Positions 35,236 to 44,248 are shown, counted from the stretch's first letter. The stretch is 64,000 nucleotides of DNA from Bradyrhizobium algeriense (GCF_036924595.1 NZ_JAZHRV010000001.1:2604001-2668000), one strand, 5' to 3'. Notes: generated by a model from the sequence alone, not told the origin. Made by a program: numbers and translations.

Positions 35236-35685
35236 ATGGACGCCGTGACACCGAAGGGCGCGCAGACCGCAGACACGCATTCCCATCTCGTCCGCCCCGA
35301 CAGCATGGAATGGCAGAAGACCCGTTTCCCCGGCTGCGAAGCCAAGACGCTGCTGTTCGATCGCAAGACCGGCCTGATGACCGCGCTGATGCGGTTCGCG
35401 CCGGGTGCGGTGCTGCCCGACCACGAGCATGTCAACATCGAGCAGACCTATGTTCTGGAAGGTTCGCTCGTCGACAAGGAAGGGCCGGCGAAGGGCATCG
35501 AATGCAAGGCCGGCGAATTCATCTGGCGCGAGGAGGGCAGCCGCCACGTCGCCTGGTGCCCCGAAGGCGGGCTGATGCTCGCGATTTTCCAGGTGCCGAA
35601 CAAGTTCTTCGAGGCCGACGGCCGCGTCATCGATGCCGCCGGCGAAGATTGGGACGCGGCCTGGGGGCACACCAAAAAGGGCTGA
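35236..35685 (+). CDS. Cupin-domain protein (ChrR-like)
   Basis: A 149-residue single cupin. The first motif reads PDHEHVNIEQTYVLEG (two His and a Glu, metal ligands) and the second GSRHVAWCPEGG. The overall form resembles anti-sigma ChrR-type or small hydrolase-associated cupins; the ligand is unknown. It precedes the spermidine-synthase-like gene by about 137 bases on the same strand. Confidence 0.88.
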   Translation: MDAVTPKGAQTADTHSHLVRPDSMEWQKTRFPGCEAKTLLFDRKTGLMTALMRFAPGAVLPDHEHVNIEQTYVLEGSLVDKEGPAKGIECKAGEFIWREEGSRHVAWCPEGGLMLAIFQVPNKFFEADGRVIDAAGEDWDAAWGHTKKG

Positions 35686-35822
35686 TTTCCGCTGGTCGAA
35701 ACCGGGCGGCGGTCAAGGCGGCGTTTACCATGGCGGAGGCCGCTTCCCGGCGATCGGATTAAGCCTTTCTCAGGAGTCACTGGCTACCGTGCAACTCAAA
35801 ATTGCCGGTGCTGGGGATATCG

Positions 35823-38087
35823 ATGTCGCTCTTCAATGCTTTGGATCGGATCTCGCCTGTCGTTGATCGGCAGGCTGCGACAACTCGACTGACGTCATGG
35901 CTCTATGCCGCGACGTTATTCGTCTCGGCGCTGCTTCTGTTCTCGATCCAGCCGATGTTTGCGAAGATGGTGCTGCCGAAACTCGGAGGCGCGCCGGCGG
36001 TCTGGTCGGTCGCTATGGTGTTTTTTCAGACGGTGCTGCTGGGAGGTTACGCCTACGCCCATCTGTTGAACCGTCTGTTGCTACCCGGGCGGGCGGTCAT
36101 GTTCCATCTTCTGCTGGTCGGTGTAACCGCGATGATGCTTCCGATCGCGATTGCGCCCGAATGGGGTGCTCCGCCGCTGGATGGAACGGCGCTTTGGCTG
36201 TTCGGCCTGTTCGCGGCTTCCATCGGCCTTCCGTTCTTTACCTTGTCAGCCAGTGCGCCGCTGCTGCAAAGCTGGTTTGCCGCGAGCGGACATCGACAGG
36301 CGAGCAATCCATATGTGCTCTACGCTGCATCCAATCTTGGCTCGTTCGCCGCGCTGTTCGCCTATCCCGTCGTCATCGAACCGTTCCTGACGCTGAAAAC
36401 GCAGACGGCGGCCTGGTCCATCGGGTTTGCGCTGCTGGCCATTCTCTTGAGTGTCGTCGGATTGTTTGCCACACGCGCGGTGCCTGCCACGGCCCAGGCC
36501 GAAGTTGCGGATGATGTTCGCACGAGTGCAGGGGAGCGGCTGCGCTGGATTGCGCTGGCCGCCATTCCGTCGGGTCTAGTCATCGCCGTTACGGCGTACA
36601 TGACGACCGATATTGCTGCCGCTCCATTCCTCTGGGTGGTTCCGCTTGCGATCTTCCTGTTGACTTTCGTCGCGGTGTTTAGCGAGCGGCCATGGATCGC
36701 ACATGCCAGCGTGGTCCGGTCTGTTCCGTTCGCGGTGGCGCCGCTCGCGGTGAGCCTGATCGGCGGGGAGAAGGTCTTTTGGCTGACCACGATTGCCCTC
36801 AATCTCGTCGCCTTCGCGCTGCTGACGCTGATGTGCCACGGCGAACTCTATGCCCGGCGTCCAAACCCTCGACGATTGACCGAATTCTACCTCTGCACCT
36901 CGTTTGGCGGGGTGATCGGTGGCGCCTTCGCGGGCTTGGTGGCGCCGCTGATTTTCAACGGCAATTACGAATATCCGATCCTGATCGCGCTGGCGCTGCT
37001 GTGCATGCCCGGCTTCTTCGCCGGCGGGCTACGCAAGGCGCTGACAGACACGACGCCGTGGCTTCTGCTCAGTGCGGTGCTTGCGGTGATCTGGTACGCC
37101 ACCCTCTTGCAGCCGCCAGCGACGCTGGAGCTGCCGTTTCAAGTGCTGCTCGCGCTGCTGGCGGCCGCGATGCTGTTTCAACGGCAGCGGCCGATGCGCT
37201 TCTTCGGCCTGGTCGTCCTGAGTTTTACAGTGACCGCCCTGTGGCGACCTGGATTAGCGCCGATCGAAACGGCACGCAGTTTCTTTGGCGTCCATAAGGT
37301 CGCCGAGGTCGGCGACGGCAGAGCCCGCGTCCTTTATCACGGCACCACGATTCATGGTGCCCAGCGCTTGCGGAACGAGGACGGCACGCCGATCAGCGGT
37401 CCACTGTTGCCGCAGACGTATTACTATCCGGGAGGTCCGTACTCGGAGGCCATCGGCGCCGCGCGCGCTGTTCGCGGCAATCTGGACCACGTTGCCGTCG
37501 TAGGCCTGGGCACCGGTACGCTTGCTTGCCATCGCAAGGGCGGCGAACTCTGGACGTTCTTCGAGATCGATCCGGAAGTAATTCGCATTGCACGTGATCC
37601 GCGTCGCTTCGAGTTCCTGTCACGCTGCGCGCCCGATGCGCCCGTGGTGGCCGGAGACGCGCGCCTGACATTGGAAGCATCGCATGACCGTTACGACCTG
37701 ATCGTGCTGGATGCCTTCTCGTCCGATTCCATTCCGGTGCATCTGCTCACGCGTGACGCGCTTGCAGGTTATCTTTCGAGGCTTTCGCCGCACGGTGTTA
37801 TCATCGCGCACATCTCCAATCGCTACCTCGATCTGGCGCCGGTGGTGGCGAACGTTGCTCATTCCCACGGGCTGGTCGCCTTCATCCGCGAAGACAACAG
37901 TGCCGGTGATCTCATGGTGACGTTGAAGGCCAATGCCCGCCTTGTGGTAATGGCGCGCGACGCCGCCGATGCCGGAAGCGTCGCAGAAAACTGGACGCCG
38001 CTGCATCCGGACCGGGCAAGCGCGCTGTGGACGGACGACTATTCCAACATTCTCGGCATCATGCTGCGCAAGAAATTTGGCGGGTAG
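35823..38087 (+). CDS. Membrane protein fused to a spermidine-synthase-like domain
   Basis: A 754-residue fusion. The first 480 residues have about 12 to 14 hydrophobic segments and begin like MFS-type carriers (LFVSALLLFSIQPMFAKMVLPKLGG). The C-terminal part (about 540-750) has the nucleotide-binding core of spermidine synthases: VAVVGLGTGTLACH, then the acidic FEIDPEVIRIARD and LIVLDAFSSDSIPVHLLT. The usual aminopropyl-site residues of polyamine synthases are only partly recognisable, so true spermidine synthase activity is uncertain. The start at MSLFNAL is preferred over an in-frame GTG 21 bases upstream. Confidence 0.8.
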   Translation: MSLFNALDRISPVVDRQAATTRLTSWLYAATLFVSALLLFSIQPMFAKMVLPKLGGAPAVWSVAMVFFQTVLLGGYAYAHLLNRLLLPGRAVMFHLLLVGVTAMMLPIAIAPEWGAPPLDGTALWLFGLFAASIGLPFFTLSASAPLLQSWFAASGHRQASNPYVLYAASNLGSFAALFAYPVVIEPFLTLKTQTAAWSIGFALLAILLSVVGLFATRAVPATAQAEVADDVRTSAGERLRWIALAAIPSGLVIAVTAYMTTDIAAAPFLWVVPLAIFLLTFVAVFSERPWIAHASVVRSVPFAVAPLAVSLIGGEKVFWLTTIALNLVAFALLTLMCHGELYARRPNPRRLTEFYLCTSFGGVIGGAFAGLVAPLIFNGNYEYPILIALALLCMPGFFAGGLRKALTDTTPWLLLSAVLAVIWYATLLQPPATLELPFQVLLALLAAAMLFQRQRPMRFFGLVVLSFTVTALWRPGLAPIETARSFFGVHKVAEVGDGRARVLYHGTTIHGAQRLRNEDGTPISGPLLPQTYYYPGGPYSEAIGAARAVRGNLDHVAVVGLGTGTLACHRKGGELWTFFEIDPEVIRIARDPRRFEFLSRCAPDAPVVAGDARLTLEASHDRYDLIVLDAFSSDSIPVHLLTRDALAGYLSRLSPHGVIIAHISNRYLDLAPVVANVAHSHGLVAFIREDNSAGDLMVTLKANARLVVMARDAADAGSVAENWTPLHPDRASALWTDDYSNILGIMLRKKFGG

Positions 38088-38100
38088 CGGCTTGCGGCAG

Positions 38101-38871
38101 CTAGTTCAGCACAATCCACGCCGGCGCATGGTCGCTGGCGCCTTCCTCGCCGCGCACCCTGCGATCGACGCCGGCCTTGAGCAGGCGCGGCGCTATCTGC
38201 GGGCTGAGCAGCAGATGATCGAGCCGCAATCCGGCATCGCGCGGCCAGCGGTTGCGCTTGTAATCCCAGAACGTGAACATCGGCTTTTCCGGATGCAGCG
38301 TGCGGATCGCGTCCGTCCAGCCCTGGTCCACCAGCGCCTTGAACGCCGCGCGGCTCTTCGGCTGGATCAGCGCGTCCTTGTCCCAGGATTTCGTCGTATA
38401 GATATCTGACGGCGTCGGCGCGACATTGTAGTCGCCGGCCAGCACGACCGGGATGTCCTGCTTGAGCAATTTGCCAGCATGCGATCGCAACCGTTTGAAC
38501 CAGTCGAGCTTGTAATCGAATTTCGGCCCGGGCTGCGGATTGCCGTTCGGAAGATAGATGCTGGTGACGATGACGCCGTTGACGGCGGCCTCGATATAGC
38601 GCGCCTCGTCATCACTGCGATCGCCGGGCAGCGCGGTCCGGGTCAATACCGGCTCGGCATTGCGCGCCAGGATAGCGACGCCGTTCCAGGCCTTCTGTCC
38701 GCGCCACACCGCGCCGTAGCCTGCCTTCTCGATCGCCGGAATCGGGAACTCGGCATCGGTCGATTTCAGTTCCTGCAGACAGACGACGTCGGGTTTGGCC
38801 GCGCGCAGCCAGCGCAACAGGTTCGGCAGGCGGCGGTTGACATTATTAATGTTGAAGGTCGCGATCTTCAT
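38101..38871 (-). CDS. xthA: Exodeoxyribonuclease III
   Basis: A 256-residue AP endonuclease/3'-exonuclease of base excision repair. Catalytic residues are visible: Glu34 (CLQELK), Asp/Asn in GDYNVAP, the late Asp/His in SDHAPAW, and LRLDHLLLSP. Length is normal. The start is unambiguous (MKIATFNINN). It is convergent with the fusion gene upstream, with a 13-base gap. Confidence 0.95.
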   Translation of the reverse strand: MKIATFNINNVNRRLPNLLRWLRAAKPDVVCLQELKSTDAEFPIPAIEKAGYGAVWRGQKAWNGVAILARNAEPVLTRTALPGDRSDDEARYIEAAVNGVIVTSIYLPNGNPQPGPKFDYKLDWFKRLRSHAGKLLKQDIPVVLAGDYNVAPTPSDIYTTKSWDKDALIQPKSRAAFKALVDQGWTDAIRTLHPEKPMFTFWDYKRNRWPRDAGLRLDHLLLSPQIAPRLLKAGVDRRVRGEEGASDHAPAWIVLN

Positions 38872-38918
38872 GTAGAGCTAACCGGCATCACTGTGCTTTG
38901 CGGACATCTGGAGATTCC

Positions 38919-39140
38919 ATGTCGAAACTGCGCTTCGCCGTTCTTGTGCTCGCCATGGGTTGCTCCGGATCCGCAGTTGCGCAAACCGCCGACGGGCGCG
39001 GCGCCTGCAAGGCGGACTATGACAAATATTGCGCCGGCACGCCGCCCGGCGGCGGTCGCGTCGTCGCATGTCTGACCAAGCAGCAGAACCAGCTCAGCGA
39101 CGCCTGCAAGAAGGTATTGGCCAGCCGGAAGGCGCAGTAA
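38919..39140 (+). CDS. Small secreted Cys-rich protein
   Basis: A 73-residue exported protein with a signal peptide of about 22 residues. The 51-residue mature part has four cysteines (30, 38, 51, 63) spaced C-7-C-12-C-11-C, resembling the Cys-rich repeat of GLG1-type proteins (DYDKYCAG, then VVACL, then DACKKVL). The start is MSKLRFAVL at 38919; an in-frame ATG 21 bases upstream is less likely. A role in the periplasm is likely but otherwise open. Divergent from xthA. Confidence 0.78.
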   Translation: MSKLRFAVLVLAMGCSGSAVAQTADGRGACKADYDKYCAGTPPGGGRVVACLTKQQNQLSDACKKVLASRKAQ

Positions 39141-39301
39141 GCGCAGCGAACGCACTAAAGCAGGATAAGATCAGGTTGGGCCGTGACGACGGACCCTCTC
39201 GTGCCCCGTGCGCAAGCGGCCTGAGCGCTGCGAGCCGGGCTCATTCTACTTTGCATGGGGTTGTTTTCCAGATTTTGTAACTAGGCCCTGCGATGCACCG
39301 T

Positions 39302-40537
39302 CTAGGTGGAAGCAGCCGCCGCCTCCGCTGGGGGCGGAGCAGGGGGCTCTGCAGTGGCATTGCCGCCCTTATAGATTCGCGCGTAGCGCTTGCCGAGGCT
39401 GGTCAGCACTTCGTAGCCGATGGTGCCGAAATGGTGGGCGAGTTCGTCGACCGTGATGCCTTCGCCGATCAGGGTCACCATATGGCCGCGCCGCACGGCA
39501 TTCTTGTCCAGATCGGTGACGTCGACGGCCGTCAGGTCCATCGAAATCCGCCCCGCGATCGGGCAGCGCTTGCCGGCAACCACCACCTCGGCGCCGCGGG
39601 TGCCGTCATTGGCGCTGGCGGCGCGGAAATAGCCGTCGGCATAGCCTGCGGCAACGATCGCTAGTCTGGTCGGACGCCGCGCCGTCCAGGTGCCGCCATA
39701 GCCGACGGTATCGCCGCGCTCGACATTGCGGATCTGCACGATGCGCGCCTTCAATTCGACGACCGGCTGCATCGGATTGTCGGCTTCAGGCGTCGGATTG
39801 ATGCCGTAAATCGCACAGCCCGGCCGCACCAGGTCGAACTGGAATTGACCGCCCAGGAAAACGCCGGACGAATTCGCCAGCGATGCCGGTACGCCGGAGA
39901 ACAGGCTCGCGATCTCGCGGAAAGCCGTGAGCTGCCTGGCGTTGGCGGGATTGTTGAGCAGTTCGGCGGAGGCGAGGTGGCTCATCACGAGCGTAATGCC
40001 GTGATCGCCGGCGTTGATCCGCGGGATGATGCCCTGCGCCTCGGTGACCGTCAGGCCGAGCCGGTTCATGCCGGTATCGATGTGAATGGCGGCGCCGCCC
40101 GACCAACCCGAGCGGCGGCAGAACACGTCCCATTCGGCGAGTTCGTTGAGGTCGCCGATCACGGGCTTGCAGTCGATCTTGGCGTAGGCCTCGCCGGTGT
40201 TCTGGAAGAAGCCGTCGAGCACGTAGATGGCGGCCGCGGGCGCCGCGGCGCGAACCACGCGGGCCTCATCGAGGGTGGCGACGAAAAACGTCTTGCAGCC
40301 GGCGCCAGCAAGCGCGCGGGCCACCTGTTCGGCGCCGCAGCCATAGGCATCCGCCTTGACGACACCGGAGCATTCGGCCGGCACCGCCGTCTTCTCGAGC
40401 TTGCGCCAGTTGGCGACGATGGCGTCGAGATCGACCGTCAGCACGCCGGTGGCCGTCACGAGCGCAGCCGCCTGGTTCGCCTCCGGCGAGAGCAGGGCGC
40501 CTTGCGGAATGGATTTGGGATCGGGGGCGACGTTCAT
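39302..40537 (-). CDS. alr: Alanine racemase
   Basis: A 411-residue PLP-dependent enzyme that makes D-alanine for peptidoglycan. Lys61 (VVKADAYGCG) binds PLP; the catalytic Tyr lies in TVGYGGTW about residue 285. The barrel and C-terminal domain are complete, with an Ala/Pro-rich tail. It is 52 bases downstream of dnaB on the same strand, a conserved order. Confidence 0.95.
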   Translation of the reverse strand: MNVAPDPKSIPQGALLSPEANQAAALVTATGVLTVDLDAIVANWRKLEKTAVPAECSGVVKADAYGCGAEQVARALAGAGCKTFFVATLDEARVVRAAAPAAAIYVLDGFFQNTGEAYAKIDCKPVIGDLNELAEWDVFCRRSGWSGGAAIHIDTGMNRLGLTVTEAQGIIPRINAGDHGITLVMSHLASAELLNNPANARQLTAFREIASLFSGVPASLANSSGVFLGGQFQFDLVRPGCAIYGINPTPEADNPMQPVVELKARIVQIRNVERGDTVGYGGTWTARRPTRLAIVAAGYADGYFRAASANDGTRGAEVVVAGKRCPIAGRISMDLTAVDVTDLDKNAVRRGHMVTLIGEGITVDELAHHFGTIGYEVLTSLGKRYARIYKGGNATAEPPAPPPAEAAAAST

Positions 40538-40589
40538 GCCGCAGTATTACGCGGGGAAACGCCATGGTTCAACCGCGCTGAAGGCCGGA

Positions 40590-42092
40590 CTAGGGCACAC
40601 GGTAGGGTAGATTATCTCCTTCGACAAAATCACTAAACCGCGTGAATTGCCCTTCGAATTGCAGTGGGACCGTACCCGTTGGTCCGTGGCGCTGCTTGGC
40701 GATGATGACCTCGGCCTTGCCGTGAGCGAGCTCCATGTCGAGTTTCCACTTCTCGTGCTCGGGTGTACCGGGCTTGGGTTCCTTGTTCTGCAGATAATAT
40801 TCTTCGCGATACACGAACAGCACGACGTCGGCATCCTGCTCGATCGAACCGGATTCACGCAAATCAGCCAATTGCGGATGCTTGTCGTCGCGGTTTTCGA
40901 CCTGCCGCGACAGCTGCGACAGCGCGATCACCGGAATATTCAGCTCCTTGGCGAGCGCCTTCAGGTTGGTCGTGATCTCGGTGACTTCCTGCACGCGGTT
41001 GTCGTTGCCGCGCTTGCCCGAGCCCTGCAGCAGCTGGATGTAGTCGACCACGATCATGTCGAGGCCCTTCTGCCGCTTCAGTCGCCGCGCGCGCGCCGTC
41101 AGTTGCGAAATCGAAAGGCCGCCCGTCTCGTCGACATATAGCGGCAAATGCTCGAGCTTGATCGTGTAGTCGCGTATCCTTTCAAACTCGTCCTGTTTGA
41201 TCCCGCCGCGACGGATCATGCTGGACGCAATGCCGGTTTGCTCGGCGAGAATACGCGTGGCAAGCTGCTCGGCCGACATTTCGCAGGAGAAGAAGCCGAC
41301 AATGCCGCCATTGACAGACTTCATGGTGCCGTCGGCCTGAACTTCCGCCTGGTGCGCTTCGGCAATGTTATAGGCGATATTGGTTGCGAACGCGGTTTTG
41401 CCCATGCCGGGGCGTCCGGCGACGATGATCAAGTCGGATCGCTGCAGGCCGCCCATCTTTGAGTCGAGATCGCGCAAGCCGGTAGAGATGCCGGACAATT
41501 TTCCGTCGCGCTGATAGGCGTTGGCCGCCATATCGAGGGCGACCTTCATCGCCTGCGAGAAACGCTGGAAGCCGCCGTCATAGCGGCCGGACTCGGCGAG
41601 TTCATAGAGCTGTCGCTCGGCATCCTCGATCTGCGCGCGGGGTGCAAAGTCCACCGGCGCGTCGAAGGCGACGTTGACCATGTCCTCGCCGATCCGGATC
41701 AGGTCGCGTCGTAGCGCCATATCGTAGATGGTGCGGCCGTAGTCCTGCGCGTTGATGATTGTGGTGGCCTCGGCCGCCACGCGGGCGAGGTATTGGCCAA
41801 CCGTCATGCCACCGATATCGGTATCGGCGGGCAGGAACGTCTTCATCGTGACGGGGGTAGCCACCTTGCCCATCCGGATCAGGCTGCCGGCGGTCTCGAA
41901 AATGGTCTGGTGGAGCGGCTCGAAGAAGTGCTTCGGCTCCAGGAAGTCGGAAACCCGGTAGAACGCGTCGTTGTTGACCAGGATCGCGCCCAGCAGACTC
42001 TGCTCCGCCTCGATATTGTGCGGCGCGCTCCGATAGACCGGAGTTCCTGCGTCGGGAGCGAGTTTGAGGACGTTCGAATCAGTCAGAGCCAT
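40590..42092 (-). CDS. dnaB: Replicative DNA helicase
   Basis: A 500-residue hexameric helicase. The N-terminal domain (AEQSLLGAILVNNDAF) and the RecA-like C-terminal domain with Walker A GRPGMGKTAF near residue 225, Walker B MIVVDYIQLL and the late ALSQLSRQVE motif are all intact. Start MALTDSN. Essential for replication. It precedes alr on the same strand, and the ribosomal genes rplI-rpsR-rpsF lie about 4.5 kb further upstream. Confidence 0.96.
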   Translation of the reverse strand: MALTDSNVLKLAPDAGTPVYRSAPHNIEAEQSLLGAILVNNDAFYRVSDFLEPKHFFEPLHQTIFETAGSLIRMGKVATPVTMKTFLPADTDIGGMTVGQYLARVAAEATTIINAQDYGRTIYDMALRRDLIRIGEDMVNVAFDAPVDFAPRAQIEDAERQLYELAESGRYDGGFQRFSQAMKVALDMAANAYQRDGKLSGISTGLRDLDSKMGGLQRSDLIIVAGRPGMGKTAFATNIAYNIAEAHQAEVQADGTMKSVNGGIVGFFSCEMSAEQLATRILAEQTGIASSMIRRGGIKQDEFERIRDYTIKLEHLPLYVDETGGLSISQLTARARRLKRQKGLDMIVVDYIQLLQGSGKRGNDNRVQEVTEITTNLKALAKELNIPVIALSQLSRQVENRDDKHPQLADLRESGSIEQDADVVLFVYREEYYLQNKEPKPGTPEHEKWKLDMELAHGKAEVIIAKQRHGPTGTVPLQFEGQFTRFSDFVEGDNLPYRVP

Positions 42093-42414
42093 GGGTCGGA
42101 TTATGCTTCAGATTCTTGGCGTTGTTGGGATTCCGCCGGAAGGTCGCGATCCTCCGAGGTGGGGGGCGATAAAGCGCCACTCGCGGGCCCGGTGGAAGTG
42201 TGAAGCTGCCTTATGCACGATTCACACATGTGAGGTGTGAATGAATCCCCGCCGGTCGACGTCTCCCCTTGACGGGGGCGACCAAAGCCAGGCGAGGCGG
42301 GAACGCTTCACCGAAAATGCCAGGTAAAATCTTAGGAGAGCCTGAACCTTACCACGACTTGGACGGACATATCCGGACGCGCGGGGTGTTTTCGAGCAGC
42401 GTCTTAAGCGTTGA
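42093..42414. other. Gene-free stretch upstream of dnaB
   Basis: No supported ORF in these 322 bases. It holds an inverted repeat at 42220-42242 (ATTCACAC and GTGTGAAT, seven bases apart) and several further TGTGA-like words (42198-42203, 42229-42240). A dnaB promoter should lie here, but I cannot place -35/-10 boxes with confidence. Confidence 0.5.
42220..42242. promoter_or_regulatory. Inverted repeat upstream of dnaB
   Basis: ATTCACAC (42220-42227) and GTGTGAAT (42235-42242) are perfect complements with a seven-base spacer; the inner CACATGTG is also a palindrome. It contains TGTGA half-sites like those of CRP-type regulators and lies about 130 bases upstream of the dnaB start codon. Confidence 0.4.
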
Positions 42415-42531
42415 TCAAACCAGCATCAGGTAGATGAACGCGAACACAGCGGCGCCCACACCGATTGCGATCAAGGCGTAGTCGATCCTGATGTCGGAAT
42501 CGAACGGGGCTGGGTAGGTCTGCCGGCTCAT
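42415..42531 (-). CDS. Candidate 38-residue single-helix membrane protein
   Basis: An ORF of 38 residues, ATG at 42531 and TGA at 42415. The first 17 residues are polar (SRQTYPAPFDSDIRIDY), the rest one clear helix (ALIAIGVGAAVFAFIYLMLV), so it would be a bitopic small protein. There is no good Shine-Dalgarno and no recognised family. It ends about 320 bases before dnaB and its start is next to the CRP-like dyad at 42565-42601. Support is the helix and position only. Confidence 0.45.
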   Translation of the reverse strand: MSRQTYPAPFDSDIRIDYALIAIGVGAAVFAFIYLMLV

Positions 42532-42564
42532 GGCGGAGATCTACGACGGGCCGCCACGGGCTTC

Positions 42565-42601
42565 TGTGAAGTAGATCACATCGGATGTGATTTTCTTCAC
42601 C
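42565..42601. promoter_or_regulatory. Tandem CRP-type sites forming a 35-bp dyad
   Basis: Two CRP/FNR-family consensus sites: TGTGA-AGTAGA-TCACA (42565-42580) is a full match to TGTGA-N6-TCACA, and TGTGA-TTTTCT-TCACC (42586-42601) matches 9 of 10 consensus bases. Their centres are 21 bp apart, two helical turns, and together they make a near-perfect dyad centred on 42583 (15 of 17 pairs, 42566-42600). They lie between the divergent small ORFs, so a CRP-like regulator could control either or both. Confidence 0.65.
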
Positions 42602-42681
42602 TCAGTATGGATTGGTTACGAAATTCGGAACGGGCCGGCGATTTTCGAGTTGCCGGTTATAACGGACCAGAAGGACTGGCG

Positions 42682-42888
42682 ATGGGTCAGCAAATCCAGG
42701 GATGGCGATCGGCAAGCGCGCAGCGTTTGTGGCTGTCGATGCTGATCGACACGATGGAAGCGATTTCGCGCCCGGAACTGCGTGCGGTACCCTGTGACGA
42801 GCAGTTGCTTGCTACGGTGCGCGCCCAACTCGCCCGTCCGGCATTGGCTCGTACGCCTTATGCCTCGGCGTACAGCCTGCGGAACTGA
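42682..42888 (+). CDS. Small protein of unknown function
   Basis: A 68-residue soluble ORF from ATG 42682, chosen over an upstream in-frame ATG at 42607 because AGAAGGA lies at a good distance before it and the earlier ATG falls six bases after the CRP-like dyad without a ribosome-binding site. No family is recognised; it is helical, charged, and starts MGQQIQGWRSASAQRLWL. It converges with the CFA-like gene. Confidence 0.55.
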   Translation: MGQQIQGWRSASAQRLWLSMLIDTMEAISRPELRAVPCDEQLLATVRAQLARPALARTPYASAYSLRN

Positions 42889-42909
42889 CGCCACCGCGCT
42901 TGACGGAGC

Positions 42910-44160
42910 CTATTCGCCCGCCAGCTGCAGCTGTGGCTGCCTTCCGGGTTCCATTGCGCGCAATCTTGCTTCTTCCCGGGTAATATAATTCCGCGTCATC
43001 GGCACGATTCCCTGACGCTTGGTGAGCTGGATCTGGAAGTTCATCAGGTTTTGCTTCCGGAACGACATTTCCGACGCCGCCAGGTAAAATTCCCACATGC
43101 GGGCAAACCGTTCGTCATAGAGGCGCACCGCCTCTTCGCGTCGCGCCATGAAGCGGTCCCGCCAGGCCTTCAGCGTTTCGGCATAATGCAGCCGCAGGAT
43201 TTCGATGTCGCAGACCAAGAGGCCCGCCTTCTCGATCGCGGGGAGGACCTCGGAGAGGGCGGGGATATAGCCGCCCGGGAAGATGTACTTGGTGATCCAC
43301 GGGCTCGTCACATCGGGACCTGTGGAACGGCCGATCGAATGCAGCACCATGACGCCGTCGTCCCTGAGAAGTTCGGCACAGCGCCGGAAGAAGGTCTCAT
43401 AGAAATCGATGCCGACATGTTCGAACATGCCGACCGACACGATGCGGTCGAACGGCCCGGCAACATCGCGGTAATCGCTCGGCAGGAATCTTGCCGACCC
43501 CGTCAGGTTCTTTTCGACGGCACGGGCATTCGAGGCCAGCAATTGCTCCGACGACAGCGTGATGCCGGTGACGTCGGCGCCGGTCATTTCGGCTAGATAG
43601 AGGCCAAGACCGCCCCAGCCCGAGCCGATGTCGAGCACGCGGTTGCCGTGCCCGATCAGGAGCTTGGCGGCAAGGTGGCGTTTCTTGGCGAGCTGGGCAT
43701 CGTCGAGCGTCGTATCCGGCGTCTCGAAATAGGCGCAACTATATTGCTTGTCGGCGTCGAGGAAGAGGGAATAGAGCCGCCCGTCGAGGTCGTAGTGATG
43801 GGCGACATTGTCTCTTGCCCGGCCGCGCCAATTGAATTGCCTGGCGTGCCGGCTGAAATAGCGCAGCCACCATTGCAGCTTGGCCCAACGTGGGAGCATT
43901 TCGGGCTGGCCGAGCAGTATTTCGAGCGTATCCGCGATCGAGCCGTCCTCGACCACGAAGGTGCCGTCCATATAGGCCTCGCCAAGCGCCAGTTCGGGAT
44001 TGAGCAGAATGCGGCGCTGGGTCCGCTCGGTCAGGAACTTCACCGACACCGGACGGCCGGTTCCGTCACCGCAGGTAAACTTCGTCCCACTCGCGGCCGT
44101 GAAATTCATCGTGCCGCGGCGAATGAATTGACCCAAGAAATAACGCAACAACCGATCCAT
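42910..44160 (-). CDS. cfa: Cyclopropane-fatty-acyl-phospholipid synthase family methyltransferase
   Basis: A 416-residue SAM-dependent methyltransferase of the CFA synthase family. The SAM motif VLDIGSGWGGLGLYLA is near residue 182, followed by VTGITLSSEQL, GMFEHVG and YIFPGGYIP, all family landmarks. The product is likely a methyl- or cyclopropane-modified membrane lipid. The N-terminal 100 residues are the lipid-binding extension. The gene is flanked by small ORFs and a heme-protein gene on the other strand. Confidence 0.88.
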   Translation of the reverse strand: MDRLLRYFLGQFIRRGTMNFTAASGTKFTCGDGTGRPVSVKFLTERTQRRILLNPELALGEAYMDGTFVVEDGSIADTLEILLGQPEMLPRWAKLQWWLRYFSRHARQFNWRGRARDNVAHHYDLDGRLYSLFLDADKQYSCAYFETPDTTLDDAQLAKKRHLAAKLLIGHGNRVLDIGSGWGGLGLYLAEMTGADVTGITLSSEQLLASNARAVEKNLTGSARFLPSDYRDVAGPFDRIVSVGMFEHVGIDFYETFFRRCAELLRDDGVMVLHSIGRSTGPDVTSPWITKYIFPGGYIPALSEVLPAIEKAGLLVCDIEILRLHYAETLKAWRDRFMARREEAVRLYDERFARMWEFYLAASEMSFRKQNLMNFQIQLTKRQGIVPMTRNYITREEARLRAMEPGRQPQLQLAGE

Positions 44161-44234
44161 CGAAGCACCAATGGAACGAGCTACCCTTATACCGACGCAT
44201 CCAGGAAAGGTTGGTTCCAGGGTTGGATCAAATT

Positions 44235-44248
44235 ATCATAAGTATGAT
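44235..44248. promoter_or_regulatory. 14-bp palindrome in the cfa / heme-protein divergent gap
   Basis: ATCATA and TATGAT are perfect complements two bases apart, in the 242-base gap between the divergent starts at 44160 and 44403. The gap is AT-rich here compared with its neighbours. A regulator site is possible. Confidence 0.35.

Noticed and set aside
42607..42681. Upstream start for the small gene at 42682
   Set aside because: The ATG falls six bases after the CRP-like dyad without a ribosome-binding site.
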